Shown here: positions 43,167 to 50,934 of the stretch, piece after piece
How the letters are laid out: the number at the start of each line of letters is the position of its first letter
Numbering within the stretch: position 1 is the stretch's first letter
NCBI RefSeq assembly: GCF_900103585.1
Contig: NZ_FNHV01000007.1
Span: 1-64,000, forward strand
DNA from: Streptomyces sp. cf386
GTDB lineage: Bacteria; Actinomycetota; Actinomycetes; Streptomycetales; Streptomycetaceae
Length of the DNA: 64,000 nt
Reading direction: 5' to 3'
Made by a program: the position numbers and the translations under genes
Notes under the pieces: model-generated
The model's input: the letters and a program-made list of their open reading frames with translations, nothing else
Told to the model about the DNA's origin: nothing
The model's database searches: none

Positions 43167-43223
43167 TCAGTGGGCCGCCGGATGAGCGGTCCACCACCAG
43201 TTCTGGGTCGAGTGCGCGAACAT
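43167..43223 (-). CDS. trpL: trp leader peptide
   Basis: An 18-codon ORF, MFAHSTQNWWWTAHPAAH, with three consecutive TGG codons (43191-43199) and a stop 21 bp before the attenuator hairpin. This is the classical arrangement for translation-coupled attenuation: stalling at Trp codons when charged tRNA-Trp is scarce would favour an antiterminator and expression of trpEG. Confidence 0.92.
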   Translation of the reverse strand: MFAHSTQNWWWTAHPAAH

Positions 43224-43318
43224 GCGAGGCACCCTACCCCATGTCCGAGTCGTGTACCTCGTGTCTCAATTGCTGGGCATGGGGCAGGACGCCCGACACG
43301 ACCCCGTAATGTTGAGGC

Positions 43319-44671
43319 GTGACCGTGAACGCTAAGACCAGCACGAGTGCTGGCAACACCTGGCGAGACCTGCCCGCGGCGCAGCAGCCCGAGTACCCCG
43401 ACACCGAGGCTCTGCGCGCAGTCGTTGCGGAGCTGGAGTCGTATCCGCCGCTCGTCTTCGCGGGCGAGTGCGACCAGCTGCGCGCCCGGATGGCGGCCGT
43501 CGCCAAGGGAGAGGCGTTCCTCCTCCAAGGCGGCGACTGCGCCGAAGCCTTCGACGCGGTGTCCGCGGACCAGATCCGCAACAAGCTCAAGACCCTGCTC
43601 CAGATGGGCGCCGTGCTGACGTACGCCGCCTCGGTGCCGGTCGTGAAGGTCGGCCGCATCGCCGGCCAGTACTCCAAGCCGCGCTCCAAGGGCACCGAGA
43701 CCCGTGACGGCGTCACGCTGCCCACCTACCGCGGCGACTCGGTCAACGGCTTCGACTTCAACGAGGCCGCCCGCGTCCCGGACCCCGAGCGCCTGAAGCG
43801 GATGTACAACGCCTCCGCCTCCACGCTCAACCTGGTGCGCGCCTTCACCACCGGCGGTTACGCCGACCTGCGCCAGGTGCACGCCTGGAACCAGGACTTC
43901 GTGAAGTCGTCCCCCTCCGGCCAGCGCTACGAGCAACTCGCCCGTGAGATCGACAACGCGCTGAACTTCATGCACGCCTGCGGGGCCGACCCGGAGGAGT
44001 TCAAGACGGTCGAGTTCTACTCCTCGCACGAGGCGCTGCTGCTCGACTACGAGTCCGCGCTGACCAGGGTCGACTCCCGCACGGGGCGGCTGTACGACGT
44101 CTCCGCGCACATGGTGTGGATCGGTGAGCGCACCCGGCAGCTGGACCACGCGCACATCGAGTTCGCCTCGAAGATCCGCAACCCGATCGGCATCAAGCTC
44201 GGCCCGACGACGACGGCCGAGGACGCGCTTCAGTACATCGAGCGCCTGGACCCGGAGCGCGAGCCGGGCCGGCTGACCTTCATCGTCCGCATGGGCGCGG
44301 ACAAGGTCCGCGACAAGCTCCCCGAGCTGGTCGAGAAGGTCACCGCCTCCGGTGCCACGGTCGCCTGGGTGACCGACCCGATGCACGGCAACACCTTCGA
44401 GGCGGCCTCCGGCCACAAGACCCGTCGCTTCGACGACGTGCTCGACGAGGTCAAGGGCTTCTTCGAGGTCCACAAGGCCCTCGGCACCCACCCGGGCGGC
44501 ATCCACGTGGAGCTCACCGGTGACGACGTCACCGAGTGCGTGGGCGGCGGCGACGAGATCTTCGTCGACGACCTGCACCAGCGCTACGAGACGGCCTGCG
44601 ACCCGCGGCTCAACCGCAGCCAGTCGCTTGACCTGGCCTTCCTCGTCGCGGAGATGTACAGGGACCAGTAG
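43319..44671 (+). CDS. Class II 3-deoxy-7-phosphoheptulonate synthase
   Basis: First enzyme of the shikimate pathway, 450 residues, plant/AroF-II type as in mycobacterial AroG. Conserved segments include QGGDCAEAF, GRIAGQYSKPRS, YSSHEALLLDYE, WIGERTRQLDHAHIEF and WVTDPMHGN. It stands divergent from the attenuated trpEG, so both ends of the aromatic route are controlled from one intergenic region. Start: GTG at 43319 lies 7 bases after TAATGT (leaderless option); a second in-frame GTG at 43325 has GAGG at a good distance. Confidence 0.95.
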   Translation: MTVNAKTSTSAGNTWRDLPAAQQPEYPDTEALRAVVAELESYPPLVFAGECDQLRARMAAVAKGEAFLLQGGDCAEAFDAVSADQIRNKLKTLLQMGAVLTYAASVPVVKVGRIAGQYSKPRSKGTETRDGVTLPTYRGDSVNGFDFNEAARVPDPERLKRMYNASASTLNLVRAFTTGGYADLRQVHAWNQDFVKSSPSGQRYEQLAREIDNALNFMHACGADPEEFKTVEFYSSHEALLLDYESALTRVDSRTGRLYDVSAHMVWIGERTRQLDHAHIEFASKIRNPIGIKLGPTTTAEDALQYIERLDPEREPGRLTFIVRMGADKVRDKLPELVEKVTASGATVAWVTDPMHGNTFEAASGHKTRRFDDVLDEVKGFFEVHKALGTHPGGIHVELTGDDVTECVGGGDEIFVDDLHQRYETACDPRLNRSQSLDLAFLVAEMYRDQ

Positions 44672-44697
44672 CCGGTTCGGTTGTTACCGGCATGTGT

Positions 44698-44741
44698 AGT
44701 GGGGCGCGGATCACATACGATCCGCGCCCCACTCCACTTTT
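44698..44741 (+). terminator. Terminator after the DAHP synthase gene
   Basis: A perfect 15-bp stem (44698-44712 with 44719-44733, AGTGGGGCGCGGATC) with a 6-nt loop and a following CCACTTTT. Confidence 0.93.
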
Positions 44742-44765
44742 ACGGTTCCTGTGTGACGGGTAAGG

Positions 44766-44784
44766 TTAGGTTAGCCTCACCGAT
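44766..44784 (+). promoter_or_regulatory. Iron box (DmdR/IdeR type) before bfd
   Basis: TTAGGTTAGCCTCACCGAT matches the actinobacterial iron box consensus (TTAGGTTAGGCTAACCTAA) at 14 of 19 positions, with TAAGG directly upstream. It sits 41 bp before the bfd GTG. Iron-loaded DmdR would repress, giving bfd expression under iron shortage. Confidence 0.85.
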
Positions 44785-44824
44785 CAAGGGGATGGCACAT
44801 CGATCCCGCCGGGAGGTGAACCGC

Positions 44825-45049
44825 GTGTACGTCTGCAGTTGCTTCGGCATCACCGAGCAGCAGGTCAAGAAGCACGCGGAGGACGGTGCCTGCACCCCCC
44901 GCCAGATAGCTTCGGCCTGCAAGGCAGGCACGGACTGCGGGTCGTGTGTACGCCGTATCCAGGCGCTCCTGGGCAGGGGTGCCTGCCCGCGCCGGGAGCT
45001 GGCCGACCGGGGTCAGCCCTTGCTCGCCGATCTTGAGGACGCCGCCTAG
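44825..45049 (+). CDS. bfd: Bacterioferritin-associated ferredoxin
   Basis: [2Fe-2S] protein of 74 residues with cluster cysteines in VCSCFGIT and GTDCGSCVRR (CxC...CxxC), the Bfd layout. Bfd reduces the iron core of bacterioferritin to release Fe2+. The GTG at 44825 has an outstanding GGGAGGTGA Shine-Dalgarno. An iron box precedes it and the convergent gene, overlapping by 4 bp, is bacterioferritin, so store and release factors face each other. Confidence 0.93.
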   Translation: MYVCSCFGITEQQVKKHAEDGACTPRQIASACKAGTDCGSCVRRIQALLGRGACPRRELADRGQPLLADLEDAA

Positions 45050-45522
45050 CTCGGCTGCTCGATCTGCTGCGCGATGTAGAGCGCCTCACCGAGCTTGTCG
45101 ATCAGCTCCAGCTGCGTGTCCAGGTAGTCGATGTGGTGCTCCTCGTCCTCGAGGATCGACTCGAAGAGGTTCGCGGACGTGATGTCGCCCTTGGTGCGCA
45201 TCACCTCGATACCGCGCTTGAGGCGGTCGATCGCCTCGACCTCGACCTGCCGGTCGGCCTGGAACATCTCGGTGACCGTCTGGCCGACCCGCACGTGGAA
45301 CAGCCGCTGGTAGTTGGGCAGGCCGTCCAGCATGAGGATGCGCTCGGTGAGCTTGTCCGCGTGCTTCATCTCATCGATGGACTCTTCACGCGTGTACTTG
45401 GCGAGCTTGGTCCAGCCTTTGTTGTCCTGGATCCGGTAGTGCAGCCAGTACTGGTTGATCGCGGTGAGCTCGCCGGTCAGCTGCTCGTTCAGGAATTCGA
45501 GGACCTCGGGGTCGCCCTGCAT
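45046..45522 (-). CDS. bfr: Bacterioferritin
   Basis: Heme-containing iron-storage protein of 158 residues forming 24-mers. Ferroxidase residues are in LTGELTAINQYW, DEMKHADKLTERI and DEEHHIDYL; the heme-ligating methionine is the Met of DEMKHAD. The ATG at 45522 follows GGAAGGAG; an upstream in-frame extension is not needed. A perfect palindrome lies about 85 bp upstream. Confidence 0.95.
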   Translation of the reverse strand: MQGDPEVLEFLNEQLTGELTAINQYWLHYRIQDNKGWTKLAKYTREESIDEMKHADKLTERILMLDGLPNYQRLFHVRVGQTVTEMFQADRQVEVEAIDRLKRGIEVMRTKGDITSANLFESILEDEEHHIDYLDTQLELIDKLGEALYIAQQIEQPS

Positions 45523-45604
45523 CGCAGAGGCTCCTTCCAAGCGGGGGAACTGGCAGGTTGCGCCGCATGATTGCACCGGTGACAAAGATCGTCCAGTAAG
45601 TCTT

Positions 45605-45621
45605 CACTTAGTAAGTAAGTG
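45605..45621. promoter_or_regulatory. Operator-like palindrome between bfr and the Mo-oxidoreductase gene
   Basis: CACTTA-GTAAG-TAAGTG has perfect 6-bp arms and lies inside an AT-rich island (45596-45635) with TAAGT iterations. It could serve either divergent gene. It does not match the iron box. Confidence 0.55.
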
Positions 45622-45696
45622 CATGCTTAGACAGTTTGCGGCGAATTGAGGGAGGTGGGGTCAGGTGCACTGCTTCGGGTCTGTCAGGATGGAGTC

Positions 45697-46329
45697 ATGG
45701 GTCAGCCGGAGGAGCGCGAAAGTGGAGCAGCAGCACACTCCGAGCTTCCGCCGGGACAGCGAATTCAGCGTGGCTGGCCGGTCACGCACTACGGCCCCGT
45801 CCCGAAGTTCCGGCCCGAACGCTGGGAGTTCAGGGTGTTCGGGGCCACCGCCGACGGCGAGAAGCACTGCTGGACCCACGAGGAGTTCGCGGCCCTGCCG
45901 TACACCACCGTCGTCGCCGATCTGCACTGCGTCACAAAGTTCAGCATGCTCGGTGCGGAGTGGGGCGGCATCCCGGCCCGCACGATCCTGGAGATCGCCC
46001 CACCCGCCCCTGCCGTCACTCACGTGATGGTGTGGGCGGAATACGGCTTCAGCTCCAACCTCCGCCTCGCCGACTTCGCCTCCGAGCGCACGATTTTCGC
46101 CACCCACAAGGACGGCGAACTGCTCACGGCGGAGCACGGTTTCCCCCTCCGTCTGGTCGTCCCCCATCTGTACGCCTGGAAGGGGCCCAAGTGGGTCCGC
46201 GGCGTGGAGTACATGACCGCCGATCGCCGTGGCTTCTGGGAGGAGCGCGGCTATCACAACATCGGTGACCCGTGGACGGAGCAGCGTTACTCGTATCAGG
46301 AAGAGCCCGGGGACGGGCCCGAGCTCTGA
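45697..46329 (+). CDS. Molybdopterin-dependent oxidoreductase (sulfite-oxidase fold, cytosolic)
   Basis: Protein of 210 residues covering the Moco-binding sulfite oxidase domain: GPVPKF, then VVADLHCVTKFS with Cys78 as the likely molybdenum ligand, WGGIPARTIL and the late KGPKWVRGVEYM. There is no signal peptide, dimerisation domain or heme domain, unlike YedY or sulfite oxidase, so substrate and electron partner are unknown. The ATG at 45697 follows AGGATGGAG. Confidence 0.85.
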   Translation: MGQPEERESGAAAHSELPPGQRIQRGWPVTHYGPVPKFRPERWEFRVFGATADGEKHCWTHEEFAALPYTTVVADLHCVTKFSMLGAEWGGIPARTILEIAPPAPAVTHVMVWAEYGFSSNLRLADFASERTIFATHKDGELLTAEHGFPLRLVVPHLYAWKGPKWVRGVEYMTADRRGFWEERGYHNIGDPWTEQRYSYQEEPGDGPEL

Positions 46330-46368
46330 CTCCTGGCTTCTTCTATCGGGCTGGACAAGGTCCGGAAT

Positions 46369-46857
46369 TCACTGGTGGTACTGGTGCACCACAGCGTGCC
46401 CCTTGCCCCGGCCGATCATCCACTTGTTGACCGGCGTCGTCAGGACGAAGGCGACGGCGAGTGCGATGGCCAGCACCCACCAGAACAGCGGGTCGGTGAG
46501 CTCGGTGTCCATGGCGCCCGGCCACAGCACGATCACGCCGTTGTCGACCAGTTCCATCACGGCGATCGACAGGGTGTCCGCGGCCAGCGCCACCTTGAGC
46601 GCGGCGCGCAGACCGAGGCCCGCCTTCAGGACTCCGCGCAGGGTGAGCGCGTAACCGAAGAAGAAGGCCAGGATGATCGCCAGGACCAGTGTCGGCACGG
46701 CGCTCCAGCCGAGCGCGGTGCCGATCACCATGCCCAGCACCTCGCCGATGGCGCAGCCGGTGAGGCAGTGCAGGGTGGCCCGGACGGCCATCGACCAGCT
46801 GCTGGTCGCGGCCACCGCGTGGTGCTGGGTGTGTGCCGCGTGCGCTTCGTGCTCCAT
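46369..46857 (-). CDS. DUF4396 membrane protein with His-rich N-terminus
   Basis: Protein of 162 residues. The cytosolic-looking N-terminus MEHEAHAAHTQHHAV holds five histidines in 13 residues and could bind metal. About four membrane helices follow (about 37-55, 58-80, 88-107 and 125-148), including HCLTGCAIGEVLGM with a Cys-His pair. DUF4396 has no established function. The promoter region contains a perfect copper-repressor-like palindrome 50 bp upstream, suggesting a copper response. ATG at 46857 preferred; an in-frame TTG adds four residues. Confidence 0.78.
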   Translation of the reverse strand: MEHEAHAAHTQHHAVAATSSWSMAVRATLHCLTGCAIGEVLGMVIGTALGWSAVPTLVLAIILAFFFGYALTLRGVLKAGLGLRAALKVALAADTLSIAVMELVDNGVIVLWPGAMDTELTDPLFWWVLAIALAVAFVLTTPVNKWMIGRGKGHAVVHQYHQ

Positions 46858-46905
46858 GACTGCCCCCAATGCCGGGTTGCGGTTCCTGCGTCGAGCAAGA
46901 ACCGT

Positions 46906-46922
46906 ATACCCCCCAGGGGTAT
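46906..46922 (-). promoter_or_regulatory. CsoR-like copper operator
   Basis: ATACCCC-CCA-GGGGTAT is a 17-bp palindrome with perfect 7-bp arms, the GC-rich centre and ATAC/GTAT ends typical of actinobacterial CsoR copper-repressor sites. It lies 48 bp upstream of the DUF4396 gene, just after the end of the endonuclease gene. No csoR, copZ or copA gene is in the window. Confidence 0.7.
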
Positions 46923-46933
46923 TCCTGGTCCGG

Positions 46934-47827
46934 CTATGCGTCCCGAAGTTTTTTCAGCCGCTCGACGTCCGCCGCGTGCCCCTCCTTCCCGCCCGGCGTC
47001 TCGATGATCAGCGGGACGCCCTCCGTGGCCGGGTGGGTCATCAGCGCCCGGAACGGGTCCTCGCCGATGTGACCTGTGCCGATGTTCTCGTGCCGGTCCT
47101 TGTGGGCGCCGACGACGTCCTTGGAGTCATTGGCGTGGATCAGCTTCAGCCGGCCCTCGCCGACGGTGTCCACCAGCAGGTCGAGCGTCTGGTGCATACC
47201 GGACGGGCCGGTCAGGTCGTGGCCGGCGGCGAAGATGTGGCAGGTGTCCAGGCAGACGCCCAGTTTGGGATGCGCGTCCAGCGCCTCGAAGTACGGCCCG
47301 AAGTCCCAGGTCCGTGAACAGAGGGAGGCCCCCTGGCCGGCCGTCGACTCCAGCAGCAGGTACGGGTCGTCGTCGTGCGTCAACTCGTCGAGCAGCGGCA
47401 GCAGGTACTCCCGTACCTGCTTCAGGGCGACCGAGCGCTCTCGGCCGCCGGTCGCGCTGCCCGTGTGGACGACGACGCCGAGCGCGCCGATCTCCCGCCC
47501 GCGGCGCAGCGAGTGCCGCAGCGACTCCACCGACTTCTCGACGGTCGCCTCGGTGTGCGAGCCGAAGTTGATCAGGTACGGCGCGTGCACATACGCCGGG
47601 ATCGACTCGGCCTCGCACACCGCGCGGAACTCCTCGTCCTGGCGCGGGTTCCCGGCGGGCGTGGCCCAGCCGCGGGGGTTGGCGACGAAGACCTGGACCG
47701 TCTCGGCCTTGAGGTCATGGGCGTAGGTGAGCCCGACGGAGCTGAGGCCGCCGGCCACGGGGACGTGGCCGCCGACGGGGTTGCGGGAGGGGCCCGTGAG
47801 GGCGGTGCCGGACTGCTGACTTCTCAC
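46934..47827 (-). CDS. nfo: Endonuclease IV (AP endonuclease family 2)
   Basis: TIM-barrel DNA-repair enzyme of 297 residues that cuts at abasic sites using three zinc ions. The N-terminal GGHVPVAGGL, VHAPYLINFGS, HTGSATGG, LLLESTAGQG, CLDTCHIFAAGHD, HANDSKD and IIETPGG segments carry the metal ligands. The GTG start at 47827 has a weak ribosome site; a shorter start cannot be excluded. It follows the PASTA kinase gene, which ends 34 bp away, in the same or a readthrough transcript. Confidence 0.9.
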   Translation of the reverse strand: MRSQQSGTALTGPSRNPVGGHVPVAGGLSSVGLTYAHDLKAETVQVFVANPRGWATPAGNPRQDEEFRAVCEAESIPAYVHAPYLINFGSHTEATVEKSVESLRHSLRRGREIGALGVVVHTGSATGGRERSVALKQVREYLLPLLDELTHDDDPYLLLESTAGQGASLCSRTWDFGPYFEALDAHPKLGVCLDTCHIFAAGHDLTGPSGMHQTLDLLVDTVGEGRLKLIHANDSKDVVGAHKDRHENIGTGHIGEDPFRALMTHPATEGVPLIIETPGGKEGHAADVERLKKLRDA

Positions 47828-47861
47828 CCGTTCAGGGTGTCATGCGGTCCGGACCGCCCGG

Positions 47862-49805
47862 TCACCGGATGGTGATGGTGATCGTCGACCCCTTGGGTGC
47901 CGTCTCGCCGCCGTCCACGGACTGCTTCTTGACCGTGTCGCCGAACAGCCCGAGCAGACCGCGGTCCTCGTCGACCTGGAAGCCGGCGGCCTCCAGCTCG
48001 GCCTTGGCGTCGTCGACGCTGTCGCCGACGACGTCCGGGACCTCGATCATTTCCGGGCCCTTGGACAGCGTCAGCGTCACCGTGTCGCCCTCGGCGGCCT
48101 GGCCGCCGTCGGCCGGTGACTGTCGGGCGACCTGGCCCGCGTCGAACTCGGAGTTGACCCGCGCGGAGGCGACCTTCACCTTCAGGCCGGCCTCCTGCAG
48201 CTCGGCCCGCGCGTCCGCCAGGCTCCCGCCGGTGACGTCCGGGATCTCCACCGGGCTGCCCTTGCTGACGGTGAGCGCGACCGCGGCGCCGGAGCGGACC
48301 TTGGTACCGATCTTGGGATCGGTGGAGATCACGAAGCCCCGGGGGACGTCGTCGCTGAACGTCTCTGTCTTCATGCCCGGCTGGAGCCCGCTGTCCTTCA
48401 GTACGGACCGTGCCTTGTCCAACTTGTAGCCCTGCAGGTCGGGCACCTTCACCGTCTCCGGTCCCTGCGAGATGACCAGCGTCACGGAGTCGTTGTGTCG
48501 TATGCGGGCGCCCGTCGCCGGATCCGTGCTGATGACGGTGCCCCGCTCGACGGTGTCGCTGTAGGCGCGCTCGACCTTTCCGACGTCGAGTCCGGCGTCC
48601 TCCAGCCGCTCCTTTGCCTGTGCCTCGGTCTTGGAGAGCAGCGGCGGGACCTCGGTGAACTGGCCGGAGTTGATGTACCAGATGCCGACACCGAGGCCCA
48701 GGGCCAGCAGGACGGCGGCGACGATGACGAGTGGGCCGCGCGGCGCACGCGAGGTCCGTGACCGGCGCCCGGGCGGCGGCGGAGGCGGCGTCTGCAGCCG
48801 ACTGGTCCGGTTGAAGACGGCCTCGCGATCCGGCTCGTCCTCGTTCACGGGCAGCGGCCGCTGGATGTTGAGCGCGCGAGGGATCACGCTCGTACGGTCG
48901 TCGGCGTTGCTGTGCTCCGCCGTGAGCGCCTGCGGCGGCACCGCGTCCAACTGCTCCGGGCTCAGCGCGGCCCGCACCTCGCGGGCCTGCGCGAGCAGCG
49001 CCACGGCGTCGTGCGGGCGGATGTCCGGGGTGCGCGCGGTGGCCGACGCGACCAGCTCGTCGAGCTCGTACGCCAGCCCCGGCGCGATCGCCGAGGGCGG
49101 AGGGACGTCTTCGTGCAGATGCTTGTAGAGCACCACGGCGGGGGAGTCCCCGTCGTGCGGCTTGTCGCCGGTGAGCATCTCGTAGAAGACGACACCGCAC
49201 GCGTACACGTCGACCCGGGCGTCGGCGGCGCCGGGCTGCTCGATCTGCTCGGGCGCGAGATAGGAGACGGTGCCGAGCACGGCACCGGTGGTGCTGGTCA
49301 CGGTGTCGACGGACCGCACGAGCCCGAAGTCGGCGACCTTGACCCGCCCGTCATCCCCTATGAGGACGTTCTCGGGCTTCATGTCCCGGTGCACGAACCC
49401 GGCGCGGTGCGCGGCGCCGAGGGCGGCGAGCACCGGCTCCAGGATGTCCAGGGCGGCCCGGGGCTGGAGCGCCCCGCGCTCGCGCAGGACGTCACGCAGG
49501 GTGCAGCCCGCGACGTACTCCATGGCGAGATAGACGTACGACCCGTCGGTGCCCTGGTCGAAGACCTGCACGACGTTGGGGTGCGCGAGCCGGGCGACGG
49601 ACTTCGCCTCGCGAATGAACCGCTCGACGAACACCCCGTCGACCGCCAGTGCGGGATGCATCACCTTGAGCGCGAGGACGCGGTCGAGGCGGGTGTCCAC
49701 GGCCCGGTAGACCGTGGCCATCCCGCCGACCGCGATCCGCGCGTCCACGCGATACCGGCCGTCGAGCAGCTGCCCGACCAGAGGGTCCTGAAGGGTCGTA
49801 TCCAC
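47862..49805 (-). CDS. pkaF: Membrane Ser/Thr protein kinase with four PASTA domains
   Basis: Kinase of 647 residues. Catalytic domain about 17-275: GGMATVYRA loop, Lys47, HRDMKPEN, DFGLV and APEQIE. A Pro-rich linker and one membrane helix (about 360-380) lead to four extracellular PASTA repeats (FTEVPPLL, VKVPDLQ, VEIPDVT, IEVPDVV). It senses peptidoglycan fragments and controls growth or division. The start is the GTG at 49805 (VDTTLQDPLVG); an 80-residue upstream extension is implausible. PkaF is the Streptomyces kinase at this locus. Confidence 0.92.
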   Translation of the reverse strand: MDTTLQDPLVGQLLDGRYRVDARIAVGGMATVYRAVDTRLDRVLALKVMHPALAVDGVFVERFIREAKSVARLAHPNVVQVFDQGTDGSYVYLAMEYVAGCTLRDVLRERGALQPRAALDILEPVLAALGAAHRAGFVHRDMKPENVLIGDDGRVKVADFGLVRSVDTVTSTTGAVLGTVSYLAPEQIEQPGAADARVDVYACGVVFYEMLTGDKPHDGDSPAVVLYKHLHEDVPPPSAIAPGLAYELDELVASATARTPDIRPHDAVALLAQAREVRAALSPEQLDAVPPQALTAEHSNADDRTSVIPRALNIQRPLPVNEDEPDREAVFNRTSRLQTPPPPPPGRRSRTSRAPRGPLVIVAAVLLALGLGVGIWYINSGQFTEVPPLLSKTEAQAKERLEDAGLDVGKVERAYSDTVERGTVISTDPATGARIRHNDSVTLVISQGPETVKVPDLQGYKLDKARSVLKDSGLQPGMKTETFSDDVPRGFVISTDPKIGTKVRSGAAVALTVSKGSPVEIPDVTGGSLADARAELQEAGLKVKVASARVNSEFDAGQVARQSPADGGQAAEGDTVTLTLSKGPEMIEVPDVVGDSVDDAKAELEAAGFQVDEDRGLLGLFGDTVKKQSVDGGETAPKGSTITITIR

Positions 49806-49923
49806 GCAGGCGAGTGTACGAGCCGTCACTGACACACCCGCCGTTCCGGCCGGGATCGGGGCGGGACTGAAGCTGACCTGTGACGGACGCCTCACCGCTC
49901 GAAGGTGTTCATCGAACGTGCGT

Positions 49924-50718
49924 TCAAAATGCGGGTCGTTCGGGGTCCAGCCTCGCCAGGCCCTCCGCGGGAGACGACGCCTCCGCGAAATGCCGCCGAG
50001 GAATCCGCCCCGCCCGGTACGCCAACCGCCCGGCCTCCACCGCATGCCGCATCGCGTCGGCCATCAGCACCGGCTCCTGCGCCCGCGTCACGGCCGAGGC
50101 GAGCATCACACCGGCGCAGCCCAGCTCCATCGCGAGCGCCGCGTCCGACGCCGTACCGGCCCCCGCGTCCAGGATCACGGGCACGCGCGCGTGCTCCACG
50201 ATCAGCTGGAAGTTGTGGGGGTTGCGGATGCCGAGCCCCGAGCCGATCGGCGACCCCAGCGGCATGATCGCCGCACAGCCGACATCCTCCAGCTTCCGCG
50301 CCAGCACCGGGTCGTCGTTCGTGTACGGCAGCACGGTGAACCCGTCGTCCACCAGCGTCTCCGCCGCGTCCAGCAGCTCGATCGGGTCCGGCAGAAGGGT
50401 CCGCTCGTCGGCGATGACCTCCAGCTTGATCAGATCCGTACCGAGCGCCTCGCGCGCGAGGCGGGCCGTCAGCACGGCCTCTCCCGCCGTGAAGCACCCG
50501 GCCGTGTTCGGCAGCACCCGGATCCCGAGCTTCTCCAGCACGGACAGTACGGACCCGTGCACCGACGGGTTCACCCGCCGCATCGCGACCGTCGTCAGCT
50601 CCGTCCCGGACGTCACCAGCGCCCGTTCCAGAACCTCCAGGCTGGGCGCTCCGCCCGTGCCCATGATCAGGCGGGACGTGAAGGACGTACCGTCGATGAC
50701 AAAGGGATCGTCGGCCAT
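49924..50718 (-). CDS. thiG: Thiazole synthase
   Basis: TIM-barrel enzyme of 264 residues making the thiazole phosphate of thiamine from deoxyxylulose phosphate, ThiS-thiocarboxylate and an imine. The Schiff-base lysine lies in DLIKLEVIAD; MPLGSPIGSGLG and VDAG-type DAGAGTASDAA are the phosphate site. Three bases separate it from thiS, and the thiO-thiS-thiG operon is under a TPP riboswitch. Confidence 0.96.
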   Translation of the reverse strand: MADDPFVIDGTSFTSRLIMGTGGAPSLEVLERALVTSGTELTTVAMRRVNPSVHGSVLSVLEKLGIRVLPNTAGCFTAGEAVLTARLAREALGTDLIKLEVIADERTLLPDPIELLDAAETLVDDGFTVLPYTNDDPVLARKLEDVGCAAIMPLGSPIGSGLGIRNPHNFQLIVEHARVPVILDAGAGTASDAALAMELGCAGVMLASAVTRAQEPVLMADAMRHAVEAGRLAYRAGRIPRRHFAEASSPAEGLARLDPERPAF

Positions 50719-50721
50719 GGT

Positions 50722-50934
50722 TCAGCCTCCTTGGACGGCGGTGAGGACCTCGACGCGATCCCCTTCGGAGAGGGACGTCGACGCCCACTGCGCGCGCGGG
50801 ACGACGGTTTCGTTGAGGGCGGCGGCCACTCCGGAGGGCGCCGCGCTGAGGGACTTCACGAGCGTGTCGAGAGCCGTGCCCGGCTCGATCTGCCGACGCT
50901 CGCCGTTGACCGAGATGGTGACCGGAGTGTTCAT
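50722..50934 (-). CDS. thiS: Sulfur carrier protein ThiS
   Basis: Ubiquitin-like protein of 70 residues ending in the required Gly-Gly, carried as a thiocarboxylate that donates sulfur to the thiazole ring. Its ATG overlaps the thiO stop (ATGA). No thiF or moeB-like activating gene is in the window. Confidence 0.95.
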   Translation of the reverse strand: MNTPVTISVNGERRQIEPGTALDTLVKSLSAAPSGVAAALNETVVPRAQWASTSLSEGDRVEVLTAVQGG

